From assembly GCA_039024635.1 (NCBI GenBank), contig JBCCQA010000001.1, forward strand, positions 62,001 to 126,000: a DNA stretch of 64,000 nucleotides, given 5' to 3'. The stretch's first letter is position 1, and the number at the start of each line of letters is the position of its first letter. The notes below the pieces were generated by a model that saw only the letters and a list, made by a program, of their open reading frames with translations, was not told the origin of the DNA and searched no databases. The stretch comes from Kuafuiihalomonas sp039024635 (GTDB lineage Bacteria > Myxococcota > Kuafuiibacteriia > Kuafuiibacteriales > Kuafuiibacteriaceae). The translations under genes were made by a program, and so were the position numbers. Of the stretch, positions 7,994 through 16,758 are shown one piece after another.

Positions 7994-8992
7994 GTGGAGA
8001 ACGTCCTTTCACAGAACGAGGTCAATGCCCTCATCAACTCTGTCAACAAGCGGGAGTCCAACAAGGACACCGGGGAGACGGGATCGAGAGACGGAACCAA
8101 GCAATACGACCTCACCAGCAACGACCGCATCATCCGTGGTCGTATGCCTACGCTGGACATCCTGAATCAGCGACTGGCGCGCTTGATGCGGATCTCCTTC
8201 TTCAACATGTTCCGGAAGAGCGTCGACGTGCATCACGACGCCACACACCTGCTGAAGTACTCCGAGTTCATCAACTCGGTATCGGTGCCGGCCTGTCTGA
8301 ACGTTTTTCGGATGCCTCCCCTCCGGAACACCTGTCTGGTGTCCGTCGACTCCGCCCTGATGTTCGGCTTGGTGGACTGGGTCTTTGGGGGAGCCGGATC
8401 CTGGTACCGAGTCGAAGGCCGCGACTACAGCTCGATTGAGCTGAAGCTGATCCAACAGGTTGTTTCCATGGTCCTCGCCGATCTGGGCAACGCCTGGGAG
8501 CCGGTCATCGACATTCGTCCCGAGTACATAAGGACCGAGGTGAACCCGCAGTTCGCGGCCATCGCCGCACCGACAGACGTTACGGTTCTCATCGTATTCG
8601 AGGTCGAGCTCGAGGCGACCACGCGGGGGAAGATCTCTGTTCTCATTCCCTACAGCGTGATCGAACCGATCCGTGCACTGCTCTCCTCGGCTCTGCAGAC
8701 GGAGCGCAACGCCGAAGACAATCACTGGAAAGACACCATCGTGAAGGGCATCAGCGAGCTCGACGTCGAAGTGAAAGCCATCCTCGGCGAGGGCGCCATC
8801 ACGGTCGGAGAGCTCCTGAAGCTGCAGGTCGGGGACACCATCCGCCTCGATCAGGACGCCGAGAAACCCCTCCGTATCTTCGTGGAGGGTGTGCACAAGG
8901 CCGACGCTCGGCCGGTGCAAAGCCGCGGCTGCGCTGCCGTTCGGCTGGAAGACGCGCTGCGCGAAAGCACAGACAGTGAGGAATCGAAATGA
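7994..8992 (+). CDS. fliM: FliM flagellar motor switch protein
   Basis: The 332-residue protein uses a GTG start. Its N-terminal LSQNEVNALI matches the conserved FliM peptide that binds phosphorylated CheY, which fits with cheY and cheZ in the same cluster. The middle CheC-like domain (FGLVDWVFGGAG, VLADLGNAWEP) contacts FliG, and the C-terminal SpoA domain (ELDVEVKAILGEGAITVGELLKLQVGD) pairs with FliN in the lower C ring. The stop overlaps the fliN start (ATGA). Confidence 0.97.
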   Translation: MENVLSQNEVNALINSVNKRESNKDTGETGSRDGTKQYDLTSNDRIIRGRMPTLDILNQRLARLMRISFFNMFRKSVDVHHDATHLLKYSEFINSVSVPACLNVFRMPPLRNTCLVSVDSALMFGLVDWVFGGAGSWYRVEGRDYSSIELKLIQQVVSMVLADLGNAWEPVIDIRPEYIRTEVNPQFAAIAAPTDVTVLIVFEVELEATTRGKISVLIPYSVIEPIRALLSSALQTERNAEDNHWKDTIVKGISELDVEVKAILGEGAITVGELLKLQVGDTIRLDQDAEKPLRIFVEGVHKADARPVQSRGCAAVRLEDALRESTDSEESK

Positions 8993-9318
8993 CGACTGAG
9001 ACCGAAGAGACCCCCTCCGTAGAGGAGACCGAAAACAAGAAGGAAGGCGGAGCTCGCAGCCTCGATCGAGTGATGGACATTCCCCTCGTGGTGTCGGTGG
9101 AGCTCGGCCGTACCAACATCCAAATCGGAGAGCTGCTCTCCCTGGCCCAGGGTTCGGTCGTCGAGCTCGCCAAGCTGGCTGGAGAGCCGCTGGACGTCCT
9201 GGTCCACGGAAAGCTCGTCGCTCGCGGCGAGGCGGTCGTGATCAACGACCAGTTCGGTGTCCGCCTGACCGACATCGTCAGCCCCACCGAACGTATCGAG
9301 TCCCTGAAAGGAAGCTGA
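8989..9318 (+). CDS. fliN: FliN flagellar motor switch protein
   Basis: The 109-residue protein has an acidic, disordered N-terminus of about 25 residues followed by a SpoA domain: MDIPLVVSVELGRTNIQIGELLSL, then LDVLVHGKLVARGEAVVINDQFGVRLTDIV. It forms the bottom of the C ring with FliM and helps dock the FliH/FliI export ATPase. It overlaps fliM by four bases and is two bases from fliO. Confidence 0.97.
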   Translation: MTTETEETPSVEETENKKEGGARSLDRVMDIPLVVSVELGRTNIQIGELLSLAQGSVVELAKLAGEPLDVLVHGKLVARGEAVVINDQFGVRLTDIVSPTERIESLKGS

Positions 9319-9320
9319 CA

Positions 9321-9899
9321 ATGAAGACGATTATGAAACTGATGCTCGTGGTCCTGCTCGGTTCGAGCGGAGTGGCTCTGGCCGACCCGGGCCCAGGCTC
9401 AGCCGAGGCTCGCTTGGCCGCCGCTCTAGCCTCCAAGGTCGAGCAGGCCAATGAGCTCAATGCACAGAAGAGCCCAGAGCCCAAGGTCATGGACCGGAGC
9501 AGCTACTATCAGTTCGGTGCCATCTCACTCCTCCTCGCCTGCTTGGCCTTCGTGGCTGCCTATCTGATCCGCAAGGGTCGCCGACAGGGATGGCTCGAAG
9601 GCGACAGCCAAGATCTGGCGGTTCAGGAGTCCGTGTGGATCGGCAAGGGGCAGCGCCTCCTCTTGGTGGCCGTGGGCGGCCAGAACGTCCTGGTGGGTGC
9701 CACCCCCCAGGGTCTCTATGGCCTCGGCGCCTTTGCCGGAAGTGGGCCCCGCATCGAGGCGCCTCCCGCTGAAGGCGAGCAGATTGAACAGGAAGATCCA
9801 GACGAAGTCTTTGCCTCCATGGTCAAGAATGAGCTGTCCCGATCGGCCGGTGCACGACGAGATCGTCGCCGCGCCTACGACGAACTCCGCGCTCTCTGA
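9321..9899 (+). CDS. fliO: FliO flagellar export-gate assembly protein
   Basis: The 192-residue protein carries an N-terminal signal-like segment ending near VALADPG, a membrane helix at about residues 56-78 (YQFGAISLLLACLAFVAAYLI) and a cytoplasmic FliO domain beginning LAVQESVWIGKGQRLLLVAVGGQNVLVG. FliO helps form the FliP-FliR core of the export gate but is not part of the final gate. The family is poorly conserved; the position between fliN and fliP is the main support. Confidence 0.88.
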   Translation: MKTIMKLMLVVLLGSSGVALADPGPGSAEARLAAALASKVEQANELNAQKSPEPKVMDRSSYYQFGAISLLLACLAFVAAYLIRKGRRQGWLEGDSQDLAVQESVWIGKGQRLLLVAVGGQNVLVGATPQGLYGLGAFAGSGPRIEAPPAEGEQIEQEDPDEVFASMVKNELSRSAGARRDRRRAYDELRAL

Positions 9900-9928
9900 G
9901 AGCGGACCAGCAGAGGGAGAACCAAGTC

Positions 9929-10582
9929 ATGGATGGTGTCGTCGACCAGTTGTCCAACGGAGCGCCGCTGAGGGTCCTCGTCTTCTTGACGGTGATGACC
10001 TTCCTGCCGGGCATCATCTTGTCCATGACCGCCTTCCTCCGGATCATCGTCGTCCTGGGGTTCCTACGAAACGCCATCGGTCTGGCGCAGATGCCGCCCA
10101 ATCAGGTGCTGATCGGCCTTTCCCTCTTTCTGACTTGGTTCGTGATGGGGGACGTCATCGACGTAGCCGTATCCCAGGGCGTCGCTCCCTATATGGATGG
10201 ACAGATCCTGGAGATGGAGGCGGCCGAGAAGGCAGTGGCTCCCTTCAAGAGCTTCATGCTGGAACAAACGCGAGGTGAAGATCTGGCTCTGATGGCTAAC
10301 TTGGCCGAGGCAGAGGCGTTTGGCGGTCCGGAAGACGTGCCCCTTCGCATCCTCGTTCCGTCCTTCATCACAAGCGAGCTCAGGGTGGCCTTTTCAATCG
10401 GCTTCCTCCTCTTCATTCCCTTTCTCGTAATCGATCTGGCAACGGCCGCCCTCTTGAACGCGCTCGGCATGATCATGCTGCCGCCAACCGCGATCTCTCT
10501 TCCTTTCAAAATCCTCGTGTTCGTCCTCGCCGATGGGTGGGCGATGACGATCGGTGCACTGACGCGCACCTTCGGAGTTTGA
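9929..10582 (+). CDS. fliP: FliP flagellar type III export gate protein
   Basis: The 217-residue membrane protein has the FliP signature: VFLTVMTFLPGIILSMTAF, RIIVVLGFLRNAIG, then PPNQVLIGLSLFLTWFVM, and a second half with LVPSFITSELRVAFSIGFLLF and LGMIMLPPTAISLPFKILVFVLADGW. FliP forms the pore of the gate with FliQ and FliR. Compared with enteric FliP (245 residues) it lacks the cleavable N-terminal signal peptide and starts at the mature part. AGGGAGAAC precedes the ATG. Confidence 0.97.
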   Translation: MDGVVDQLSNGAPLRVLVFLTVMTFLPGIILSMTAFLRIIVVLGFLRNAIGLAQMPPNQVLIGLSLFLTWFVMGDVIDVAVSQGVAPYMDGQILEMEAAEKAVAPFKSFMLEQTRGEDLALMANLAEAEAFGGPEDVPLRILVPSFITSELRVAFSIGFLLFIPFLVIDLATAALLNALGMIMLPPTAISLPFKILVFVLADGWAMTIGALTRTFGV

Positions 10583-10583
10583 C

Positions 10584-10856
10584 TTGAATCAGGACTTCGC
10601 GATCGGCCTCCTCAAGATGGCCATCTTCACCGGGGCTCAGGTCATGGCACCCTTGCTCGCGACCGGCCTCGTGGTCGGCATCAGCGTGGGTGCGCTACAG
10701 GCTGCGACCCAAGTCAACGAGCCAACCCTGACCTTCGTACCCAAGGCTCTCTGCGTGGGTGCGCTCGGCGCCTGGCTCTTTCCTTGGGGCGTGGACCGCA
10801 TGGTCTCCATCTTTGTGGCTGTTGCCGAGGGCATGGCTCAGATCGGAGCCCAGTAG
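10584..10856 (+). CDS. fliQ: FliQ flagellar type III export gate protein
   Basis: The 90-residue protein has two membrane helices, with the FliQ motif VMAPLLATGLVVGISVGALQAATQVNEPTL and the second helix ALCVGALGAWLFPWGV. It is a four-copy subunit of the export gate. The start is TTG at 10584, one base after the fliP stop; no ATG lies in a suitable place. The stop TAG overlaps the GTG of fliR. Confidence 0.95.
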   Translation: MNQDFAIGLLKMAIFTGAQVMAPLLATGLVVGISVGALQAATQVNEPTLTFVPKALCVGALGAWLFPWGVDRMVSIFVAVAEGMAQIGAQ

Positions 10857-11584
10857 TGGACGGCGTGAGCCTGGAGGCGATGTTCTACGCGTTTCTTCGG
10901 CTCAGCGCCTTCTTCGTCGTCATGCCCTTTCCAGGGATGACGACGCCCGGACCCGTGAAGCTCGTCCTGTCAGGCACCCTCGCTTGGAGCCTGACCGCAC
11001 CCGGTCCCATCCCCGCTCTCACTCTACCCGCCATGATGCTCGAGATCCTGGTTGGACTGGTGGCCGGCTTCCTCATCCGCGTCGTCATTCAGGCCTTCAC
11101 CTTCGGCGGTGAGGCGGCTGGAACACAGATGGGACTCGCGTCCATCGGATTCTTCAACCCGCTCGAAAGCCAGATCACCCTGCTGGGAAGCGCCTTCACC
11201 TTCCTCGTTCTCGGTCTGTTCGCCCTCGGCGACGGTCCGGCTCGCTTGCTCGCCTTTCTGCATCGCTTCTTGGAGCTGATGCCCGCAGGTCAGGCCGAGC
11301 TGCGCTTCGATCCGCGGCTCGTCGCCAGTGAGGAAGGCCGCCGCTTCTTCGTGCTGGGCCTGATGACTGCGGCGCCAATGATCGCGTCGGTCTTCTGTGC
11401 ACAGGTCGTTCTCGCCGTGCTGGCCCGGGCCGTCCCAACTCTGAACCTTCTCATCGAAGGTCCGGGGCTCACCATTTCCGCCGGTATCGTCGGCTTCTTC
11501 GCTTCACTTCATTCCTTTGGCGGCTTGGTCACCCGCGCGTTGGCCGAGCAGCTCCAGGTGGCCGGTCGGATTCTCTTCGGGTGA
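10856..11584 (+). CDS. fliR: FliR flagellar type III export gate protein
   Basis: The 242-residue integral membrane protein is read from GTG 10856, which overlaps the fliQ stop (TAGTG). A longer frame begins inside fliQ, but the FliR homology begins at FYAFLRLSAFFVVMPFPGM. Several membrane helices follow, with FNPLESQITLLGSAFTFLVLGLFALGDG and the C-terminal IVGFFASLHSFGGLVTRALAEQL. FliR completes the FliP5Q4R1 gate and contacts FlhB. GTG 10865 is an alternative start. Confidence 0.94.
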   Translation: MDGVSLEAMFYAFLRLSAFFVVMPFPGMTTPGPVKLVLSGTLAWSLTAPGPIPALTLPAMMLEILVGLVAGFLIRVVIQAFTFGGEAAGTQMGLASIGFFNPLESQITLLGSAFTFLVLGLFALGDGPARLLAFLHRFLELMPAGQAELRFDPRLVASEEGRRFFVLGLMTAAPMIASVFCAQVVLAVLARAVPTLNLLIEGPGLTISAGIVGFFASLHSFGGLVTRALAEQLQVAGRILFG

Positions 11585-11589
11585 GCTGA

Positions 11590-12663
11590 ATGTCGGAGAA
11601 CGGAAGCGGCGGCGCCGAGAAGACCGAACAACCAACGCCACAACGTCGGGAGAAGGCTCGAAAAGAGGGCCAAGTCGCGATGTCCCAGGAAATAGGCATC
11701 GCCGGAAGTCTCCTCGTCCTCACCACGACCCTATTCCTGCTCATCCCGTGGACCGCCACCCTCGCCCTTCGGCAGTTCCAGAGCGGCCTATCGGTTCCTG
11801 TCCCCCGGACCTTCGACGTGGGCTCGGCGGCGGAGGTCGTTCGGACGGCGATGGGACGGATAATTGGTCTTCTCGGTCCCATCGCCGGGTCGGTCCTCGT
11901 GGTGGGGGCGGGTCTGGGAGTGTCCCAGGTCGGCTTTCGACCCAACGCGGACCTCATCGCGCCCAAGGCCAAACGCCTCGATCCTCGTAACTGGCTGAAG
12001 AAGATCTTTTCGGCCGACCTACTGGTCAACCTCGCCAAGAACCTCGGCAAGGGCTTGGGCATCATCGCCCTCGCCGTCTGGACTCTTCGGGATCAGCCCT
12101 TTCGTTTTCATGGCCTTCTCGTCAATCCACCGGCCCAGCTCGCCCACTACATGTTGGAGGTAGCGTCGACGGTCGCTTTCCGGGTTACCGCGGCGCTCGT
12201 TGTCATCGCTCTCCTCGATCTGCTTTGGACCCGCTACCGGCACGAGCAGAAGCTCATGATGAGCAAGCAGGAAGTGAAGGACGACCTGAAAGAAACCGAG
12301 GGCAATCCGCAGGTCAAGGCGGCTCAGAAGCGACGGGCGGCCGAGGCCTCCAAGCGTCGCCTAGTGGAGGACGTCAAGTCCGCTACCGTCATCGTGACGA
12401 ACCCGACCCACTACGCAGTGGCTCTTCGCTACTGGCGACACCAAGACGCGAGCCCAGTGGTCGTGGCCAAGGGCCTCGACTTCCGCGCTCATCGCATCAA
12501 GGAGATTGCGCGGGAGCATGGCGTCCCCGTGATCGAAGAAAAGCCGCTGGCTCGCGCGCTCCACGCGCTGGTCAAGGAGGGTGACAGCGTCCCGAACGAG
12601 CTCTTCAAGCCCGTGGCCAAGCTGCTCGCCCTCGTCTACCGGCGGCGAGGAGACCGTCGATGA
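11590..12663 (+). CDS. flhB: FlhB flagellar export substrate-specificity switch protein
   Basis: The 357-residue protein starts with the FlhB signature EKTEQPTPQRREKARKEGQVA, has four membrane helices in the first 210 residues and a cytoplasmic C-terminal domain. The autocleavage motif NPTH is at residues 271-274 within TVIVTNPTHYAVAL. Self-cleavage there lets the gate switch from rod/hook to filament substrates when FliK signals hook length. The flhA start overlaps its stop (ATGA). Confidence 0.98.
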   Translation: MSENGSGGAEKTEQPTPQRREKARKEGQVAMSQEIGIAGSLLVLTTTLFLLIPWTATLALRQFQSGLSVPVPRTFDVGSAAEVVRTAMGRIIGLLGPIAGSVLVVGAGLGVSQVGFRPNADLIAPKAKRLDPRNWLKKIFSADLLVNLAKNLGKGLGIIALAVWTLRDQPFRFHGLLVNPPAQLAHYMLEVASTVAFRVTAALVVIALLDLLWTRYRHEQKLMMSKQEVKDDLKETEGNPQVKAAQKRRAAEASKRRLVEDVKSATVIVTNPTHYAVALRYWRHQDASPVVVAKGLDFRAHRIKEIAREHGVPVIEEKPLARALHALVKEGDSVPNELFKPVAKLLALVYRRRGDRR

Positions 12664-14723
12664 GTACGATGACTGCCCTCTCCCGGATGCCCCGGGAGCT
12701 CATGAACACCGAAGTCTTGGTCGGCGTCGCCTCTTTGGGCGTGGTCGTTCTCTTGATGGTACCGATTCCGCCAGCCCTCCTCGACCTTCTCTTGGCTACC
12801 AGTATCGCCATCTCCTTGGTGGTTTTCCTAACCGCTCTCTTCAGCGAACGCCCAACCGACTTCTCGATCTTCCCGGCACTCCTGCTCATCGCCACTCTGC
12901 TTCGCCTGTCTCTCAACATCGCTTCCACCCGGCTGATCCTCCTTCAAGGACACGAGGGCCCAGACGCGGCGGGCAACATCATTCAGTCCTTCAGCGACTT
13001 CGTCGTGGGCGGGAACATCGGCGTCGGCTTCATCATCTTCCTTACCCTGGTCGTCATCAACTTTGTCGTGATCACGAAGGGCTCAGGACGAATCGCAGAG
13101 GTCGCGGCCCGATTCACCCTCGACGCCATGCCGGGTAAGCAGATGGCCATCGATGCCGAGCTCAGCGCGGGGGCCATCAACGATGCCCAAGCGCGTGACC
13201 GTCGCCGAGAGGTCGAGGAGCAGGCCAACTTTTACGGCGCTATGGACGGTGCGAGCAAGTTTGTCCGTGGCGATGCCGTGGCCGGACTCATCGTCACCGG
13301 TATCAACCTCATAGGCGGACTCGCAGTGGGTGTCCTCCAGCAGAATCGGAGCTTCGCTGAAGCAGCAGCCACCTATCCAGCCCTCACGGTGGGAGACGGG
13401 CTGGTGTCCCAGATGCCCGCCCTCCTCGTATCTACCGCCGCCGGTCTGGCCATCTCTCGAGCCTCGGGCAAGGCCGAGTTTGGCAAGCAGCTCGTCGGGC
13501 AGATGCTGGGGACGAGAAACGTGCTCGCCATCGCCTCCGCTTTTCTGCTCGTTCTTGGCCTTCTTCCGGGGCTCCCGCTGCTACCATTCCTGGTCCTATC
13601 GGGGGCTATGCTCTACGGCGCCATCCGATTCCAGCCGGTCGAGGAAGAAGACGTCGAGAAGGAGGTCGAAACCGAGGAGCCCATGGACGAGGAAGCTTCG
13701 CTCGTTGAGGCCTTGAAGGTCGAGACGCTATCCTTGGAGGTGGGCTACGGCCTGCTCCCACTCGTCGACTCGGATCGAGGTGGGGACGTTCCGGAGCGGA
13801 TCAAGAAGCTCAGAAAGCAACTGGCCACCGAGCTGGGCGTCATCGTGCCGCCGGTGCGGGTGCTGGACAACCTCCAGCTCGGCTCTGGGCACTACGCCAT
13901 CAAGCTGTTCGGAATCACCGTCGGTCAGGGCGAGGTCATCCAAGATCGACTGCTCGCCATCGATTCGGCCGGAGTCCAGTCCTTCCCGGAAGGGATCGAG
14001 ACCAAAGAGCCCGTTTTCAACTTACCCGCTTGGTGGATCAAGGAAGCCGACAAGGACAAGGCGGAGTCGATGGGTCTTACCGTCGTCGATCCATCCACCG
14101 TCGTCAGCACGCACATGGCAGAGGTCCTGCGGGCCAACGCAGATCAGCTCGTAGGACGAGATCAGGTTCACGAGCTTCTGAGCTACGTCAGAGAAGCTTC
14201 TCCCAAGTTGGTGGAAGAGCTCATTCCCGAGAAGCTCTCACTGGGTGAGCTCGTCGAGGTTTTGCAGGCTCTCCTGCGAGAGCGAGTCTCCATCCGCAAC
14301 CTTCGCGTGATTTTGGAGGCGATCGCCAATGCAGTCATCAGAACGAAGGACGTGAGAGCGCTGGCCGAAGCAGCCCGGAGTGCGCTCTCTCGTCAGATAA
14401 CCCGCCAGCTGGAGGGTGATGCAAGGAGCATCGCTGCCGTCGTCCTGGATCGTCAGCTGGAACTGAGCTTGCGTTCGAGCCTCACGCCAGACGGTGGGCT
14501 GGCCCCCGAGCCGTCGACCTTTCAACAGTTGGTCAGTCAAACAGCCGACATCGTCAAGCGGACGACGACGGCGACCCGATCACCTTGTCTCCTGGTCTCC
14601 AATGACCTCAGGAGGCCGCTCTATGAACTACTGCGCGCCAACCTTCCCGACGTGCCGGTGGTGGCGCTGCAGGAGATCGACCGCCGGAGCGAGCTAGAGG
14701 TGGTCGGCACGGTAAGTGCTTAG
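12660..14723 (+). CDS. flhA: FlhA flagellar export gate protein
   Basis: The 687-residue protein has about eight N-terminal membrane helices, the FHIPEP signature region (RIAEVAARFTLDAMPGKQMAIDAEL and ARDRRREVEEQANFYGAMDG) and a large cytoplasmic domain that forms the nonameric ring for chaperone-substrate docking. The linker is acidic (EEEDVEKEVETEE). Length and order match the family. fliP-Q-R-flhB-flhA gives a complete export gate; FliH and FliI are expected outside the window beyond fliG. Confidence 0.98.
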   Translation: MSTMTALSRMPRELMNTEVLVGVASLGVVVLLMVPIPPALLDLLLATSIAISLVVFLTALFSERPTDFSIFPALLLIATLLRLSLNIASTRLILLQGHEGPDAAGNIIQSFSDFVVGGNIGVGFIIFLTLVVINFVVITKGSGRIAEVAARFTLDAMPGKQMAIDAELSAGAINDAQARDRRREVEEQANFYGAMDGASKFVRGDAVAGLIVTGINLIGGLAVGVLQQNRSFAEAAATYPALTVGDGLVSQMPALLVSTAAGLAISRASGKAEFGKQLVGQMLGTRNVLAIASAFLLVLGLLPGLPLLPFLVLSGAMLYGAIRFQPVEEEDVEKEVETEEPMDEEASLVEALKVETLSLEVGYGLLPLVDSDRGGDVPERIKKLRKQLATELGVIVPPVRVLDNLQLGSGHYAIKLFGITVGQGEVIQDRLLAIDSAGVQSFPEGIETKEPVFNLPAWWIKEADKDKAESMGLTVVDPSTVVSTHMAEVLRANADQLVGRDQVHELLSYVREASPKLVEELIPEKLSLGELVEVLQALLRERVSIRNLRVILEAIANAVIRTKDVRALAEAARSALSRQITRQLEGDARSIAAVVLDRQLELSLRSSLTPDGGLAPEPSTFQQLVSQTADIVKRTTTATRSPCLLVSNDLRRPLYELLRANLPDVPVVALQEIDRRSELEVVGTVSA

Positions 14724-14739
14724 TCCTGGAGGAACTGAG

Positions 14740-15969
14740 ATGCAGGTCCAAATCATCACTGCACCCACGCGCCAGAAGGCGCTCGAGAACGCTCGAAGAA
14801 GAGTGGGCGGCGACCCGTTGGTGCTCTCGGTCAAACGCCGCAAGGGCGCCGCCGGCAAGGTCGTTTGGGAGGCCATGGTTGCGCAGGACGGAAATCCTCT
14901 CCAGCCATCGGAGCCTAGCCCGGCCGAGCTCATTCCGTGGCCGGTGCAAAACACGCTTTCGTCTCAGGACGAGCCCGGAACGGCGCCCGTAGTCCTGGGC
15001 CATCCGGGGGAGGTCGAGCCCCCCGTCATCGATCTCCATCAGCTGGACGGCTTCCGAGACGACCTGCGGCGACTGCGCGCCAAGCTGGCGTCGGGTGCCA
15101 AGCCGAACGGCGATCTCCTGGCCCTGGCTCATCGCCTGACTCTTTTTGAGGGAGACCTCCTAAGAGCACTTCTTCAGGGTCGCGAGATGCCGGAGCGGTG
15201 GCATCCCATTTTGGAGCGGCTGGGAGGCGCTGGGTATCCTCGGGAGGACGCTCTGCGCATCCTGACGGTGCTCGCCGACCGAGTGACCCCGGATCACGAA
15301 GGCCTGCTCGAAGCCGAGCTTCGTGCCCTCATCAGTCAAGGTATCGAGGTGGCGCCCAGCGACGAGCGGGTACGGCCAGCCTTGGTCGTCTTCGCCGGAG
15401 GAACAGGGGTTGGAAAGACCACTCTCGCCGCAAAACTCGCGGCCGACCTCGGTCACGGTGGAGGCGCGCCTCCCATCCTTGGCGTTCTGAGACCCCGTAA
15501 GGGTTCGGGAACCGCCATCGTTCGGCACTGTGCAAGAACGCTGGGGCTCGGCTACGTCGAGGCCTACGACGCCGAGGACGTACGAGCCCTCGCCGAGCGT
15601 GCCCAGCGCCAGCCCATCATTCTCGACAGCTCCTCGGTCAATCCCAATTCTGCCGCCTCAATGGAGGGCCTGGCCGAGAGCTTGAGCCGAACGCCCAACG
15701 TCGAGGTGCATGCGGTCGTTCCCGCCAGCCAGGCGGCCGAGGACACCTACAAGACCCTGACCGCCTTCTCCATGTTTCGTCGGCTTCGCATGTCGGTGAC
15801 CCGACTAGACGAGTCGCCTTGGGTAGGCCGCGTACTCAGCGCGAGCAGTCGCTCTCGTACGCCGATCGGTTATCTATCTCTCGGTCCTCGCATTCCCGAC
15901 GACCTTGCCCGCCCGACCGTCGACCACATGGTGGACTCGGTCGTCAGCTTCGAAAGGACGGTGGCATGA
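14740..15969 (+). CDS. flhF: FlhF-like SRP-type GTPase with degenerate G motifs
   Basis: Start ATG 14740 follows GGAGGAACTGAG. The 409-residue product has the FlhF layout: an N-terminal B domain (MQVQIITAPTRQKALENARRR), an N domain, and an SRP-type G domain with P-loop GGTGVGKTT and TRLDESPWVGRVLSAS near the end, matching TKLDEtxxxGxxL. The internal motifs are changed: the usual IDTYRIGA is replaced by VLRPRKGSGTA, and DTAGR by DSSSVNP. FlhF normally places the flagellum at the pole in its GTP-bound dimer. Loss of these motifs suggests it may not cycle GTP normally. It is followed directly by flhG (ATGA overlap). Confidence 0.9.
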   Translation: MQVQIITAPTRQKALENARRRVGGDPLVLSVKRRKGAAGKVVWEAMVAQDGNPLQPSEPSPAELIPWPVQNTLSSQDEPGTAPVVLGHPGEVEPPVIDLHQLDGFRDDLRRLRAKLASGAKPNGDLLALAHRLTLFEGDLLRALLQGREMPERWHPILERLGGAGYPREDALRILTVLADRVTPDHEGLLEAELRALISQGIEVAPSDERVRPALVVFAGGTGVGKTTLAAKLAADLGHGGGAPPILGVLRPRKGSGTAIVRHCARTLGLGYVEAYDAEDVRALAERAQRQPIILDSSSVNPNSAASMEGLAESLSRTPNVEVHAVVPASQAAEDTYKTLTAFSMFRRLRMSVTRLDESPWVGRVLSASSRSRTPIGYLSLGPRIPDDLARPTVDHMVDSVVSFERTVA

Positions 15970-16757
15970 CTTCCGCGCTACAGACACGACGGACCTACCG
16001 GCATACGGCCCTCACGCACTGTCGCATACTGACGGTAGCCAGCGGTAAGGGCGGCGTGGGCAAGACTCAGCTCGCGGTGAACTTGGCGAGCAGCTTCGCG
16101 AGAGCGGGCCGCAGGGTGCTGCTCGTAGATGCGGATCTTGGCCTCGCCAACGCGAATCTGCTCCTGGGACTGAGCAGCGACTTCAACGCGAGCCATATCG
16201 TGGCGGGCACCCATACTGTCGAGCAGGTACGGATTCGCTACGATGATGCCTTCGACGTCCTTCCCGGAGGGCACTCCCTAGTCGGGCTGGCGGAGCTCGA
16301 CGTCGACCAACAGGTTCGATGGGTCGAGCGGCTCAGACTGAATCAGCTCGGCTACGACGACGTCATCATCGACGCCGGCGCCGGCATTGGGGGCAACGTC
16401 CGTCTGTCGGTGGCGCTCGCCCACGAGACCATGGTCGTCATGAATCCGGAGACCACCTCGCTCACCGACGCCTATGCACTCATAAAGGTGGCACGGAATC
16501 TCGCTCGGCCAGGACGCTACAAAGTCGTCGTGAACCGTGTGGAGTCCGCCGCCCAAGCACGAGAGATCTTCGAGTGTCTCGAATCGGCATGCCGATCCTT
16601 CCTGTCGGTGGAGGTCGAGCTCGCGGGCTATGTATATAGGGACGAGGTCGTCGAACGCGCGCTGCGCTCTCAGCGGCCCTTCGTCGAAGCGTTCCCCAGC
16701 TCCGCCGCCGCACGCTGCGTCGGGGCCTTGGCCAAGCGCTTCATGGAGAGGAACTGA
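15966..16757 (+). CDS. flhG: FlhG (FleN/YlxH) MinD-like ATPase controlling flagellar number
   Basis: The 263-residue protein starts at ATG 15966, overlapping the flhF stop. It has the deviant Walker A VASGKGGVGKTQ, the following VDADLGLANANLLLG and the FlhG-type NPETTSLTDAYALIKVA. FlhG is a membrane-associated MinD-family ATPase that limits flagellar number and in many species stimulates FlhF. The N-terminal activation motif usual for that (DQAxxLR) is not visible in the first 20 residues, where the sequence is TSALQTRRTYRHTALTH. It is followed by fliA after one base. Confidence 0.95.
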   Translation: MTSALQTRRTYRHTALTHCRILTVASGKGGVGKTQLAVNLASSFARAGRRVLLVDADLGLANANLLLGLSSDFNASHIVAGTHTVEQVRIRYDDAFDVLPGGHSLVGLAELDVDQQVRWVERLRLNQLGYDDVIIDAGAGIGGNVRLSVALAHETMVVMNPETTSLTDAYALIKVARNLARPGRYKVVVNRVESAAQAREIFECLESACRSFLSVEVELAGYVYRDEVVERALRSQRPFVEAFPSSAAARCVGALAKRFMERN

Positions 16758-16758
16758 A

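Noticed and set aside
10784..10855. Upstream extension of fliR into fliQ
   Set aside because: The extra residues are translated from within fliQ in another frame and are not FliR-like; GTG 10856 overlapping the fliQ stop fits the coupled pattern of this operon.
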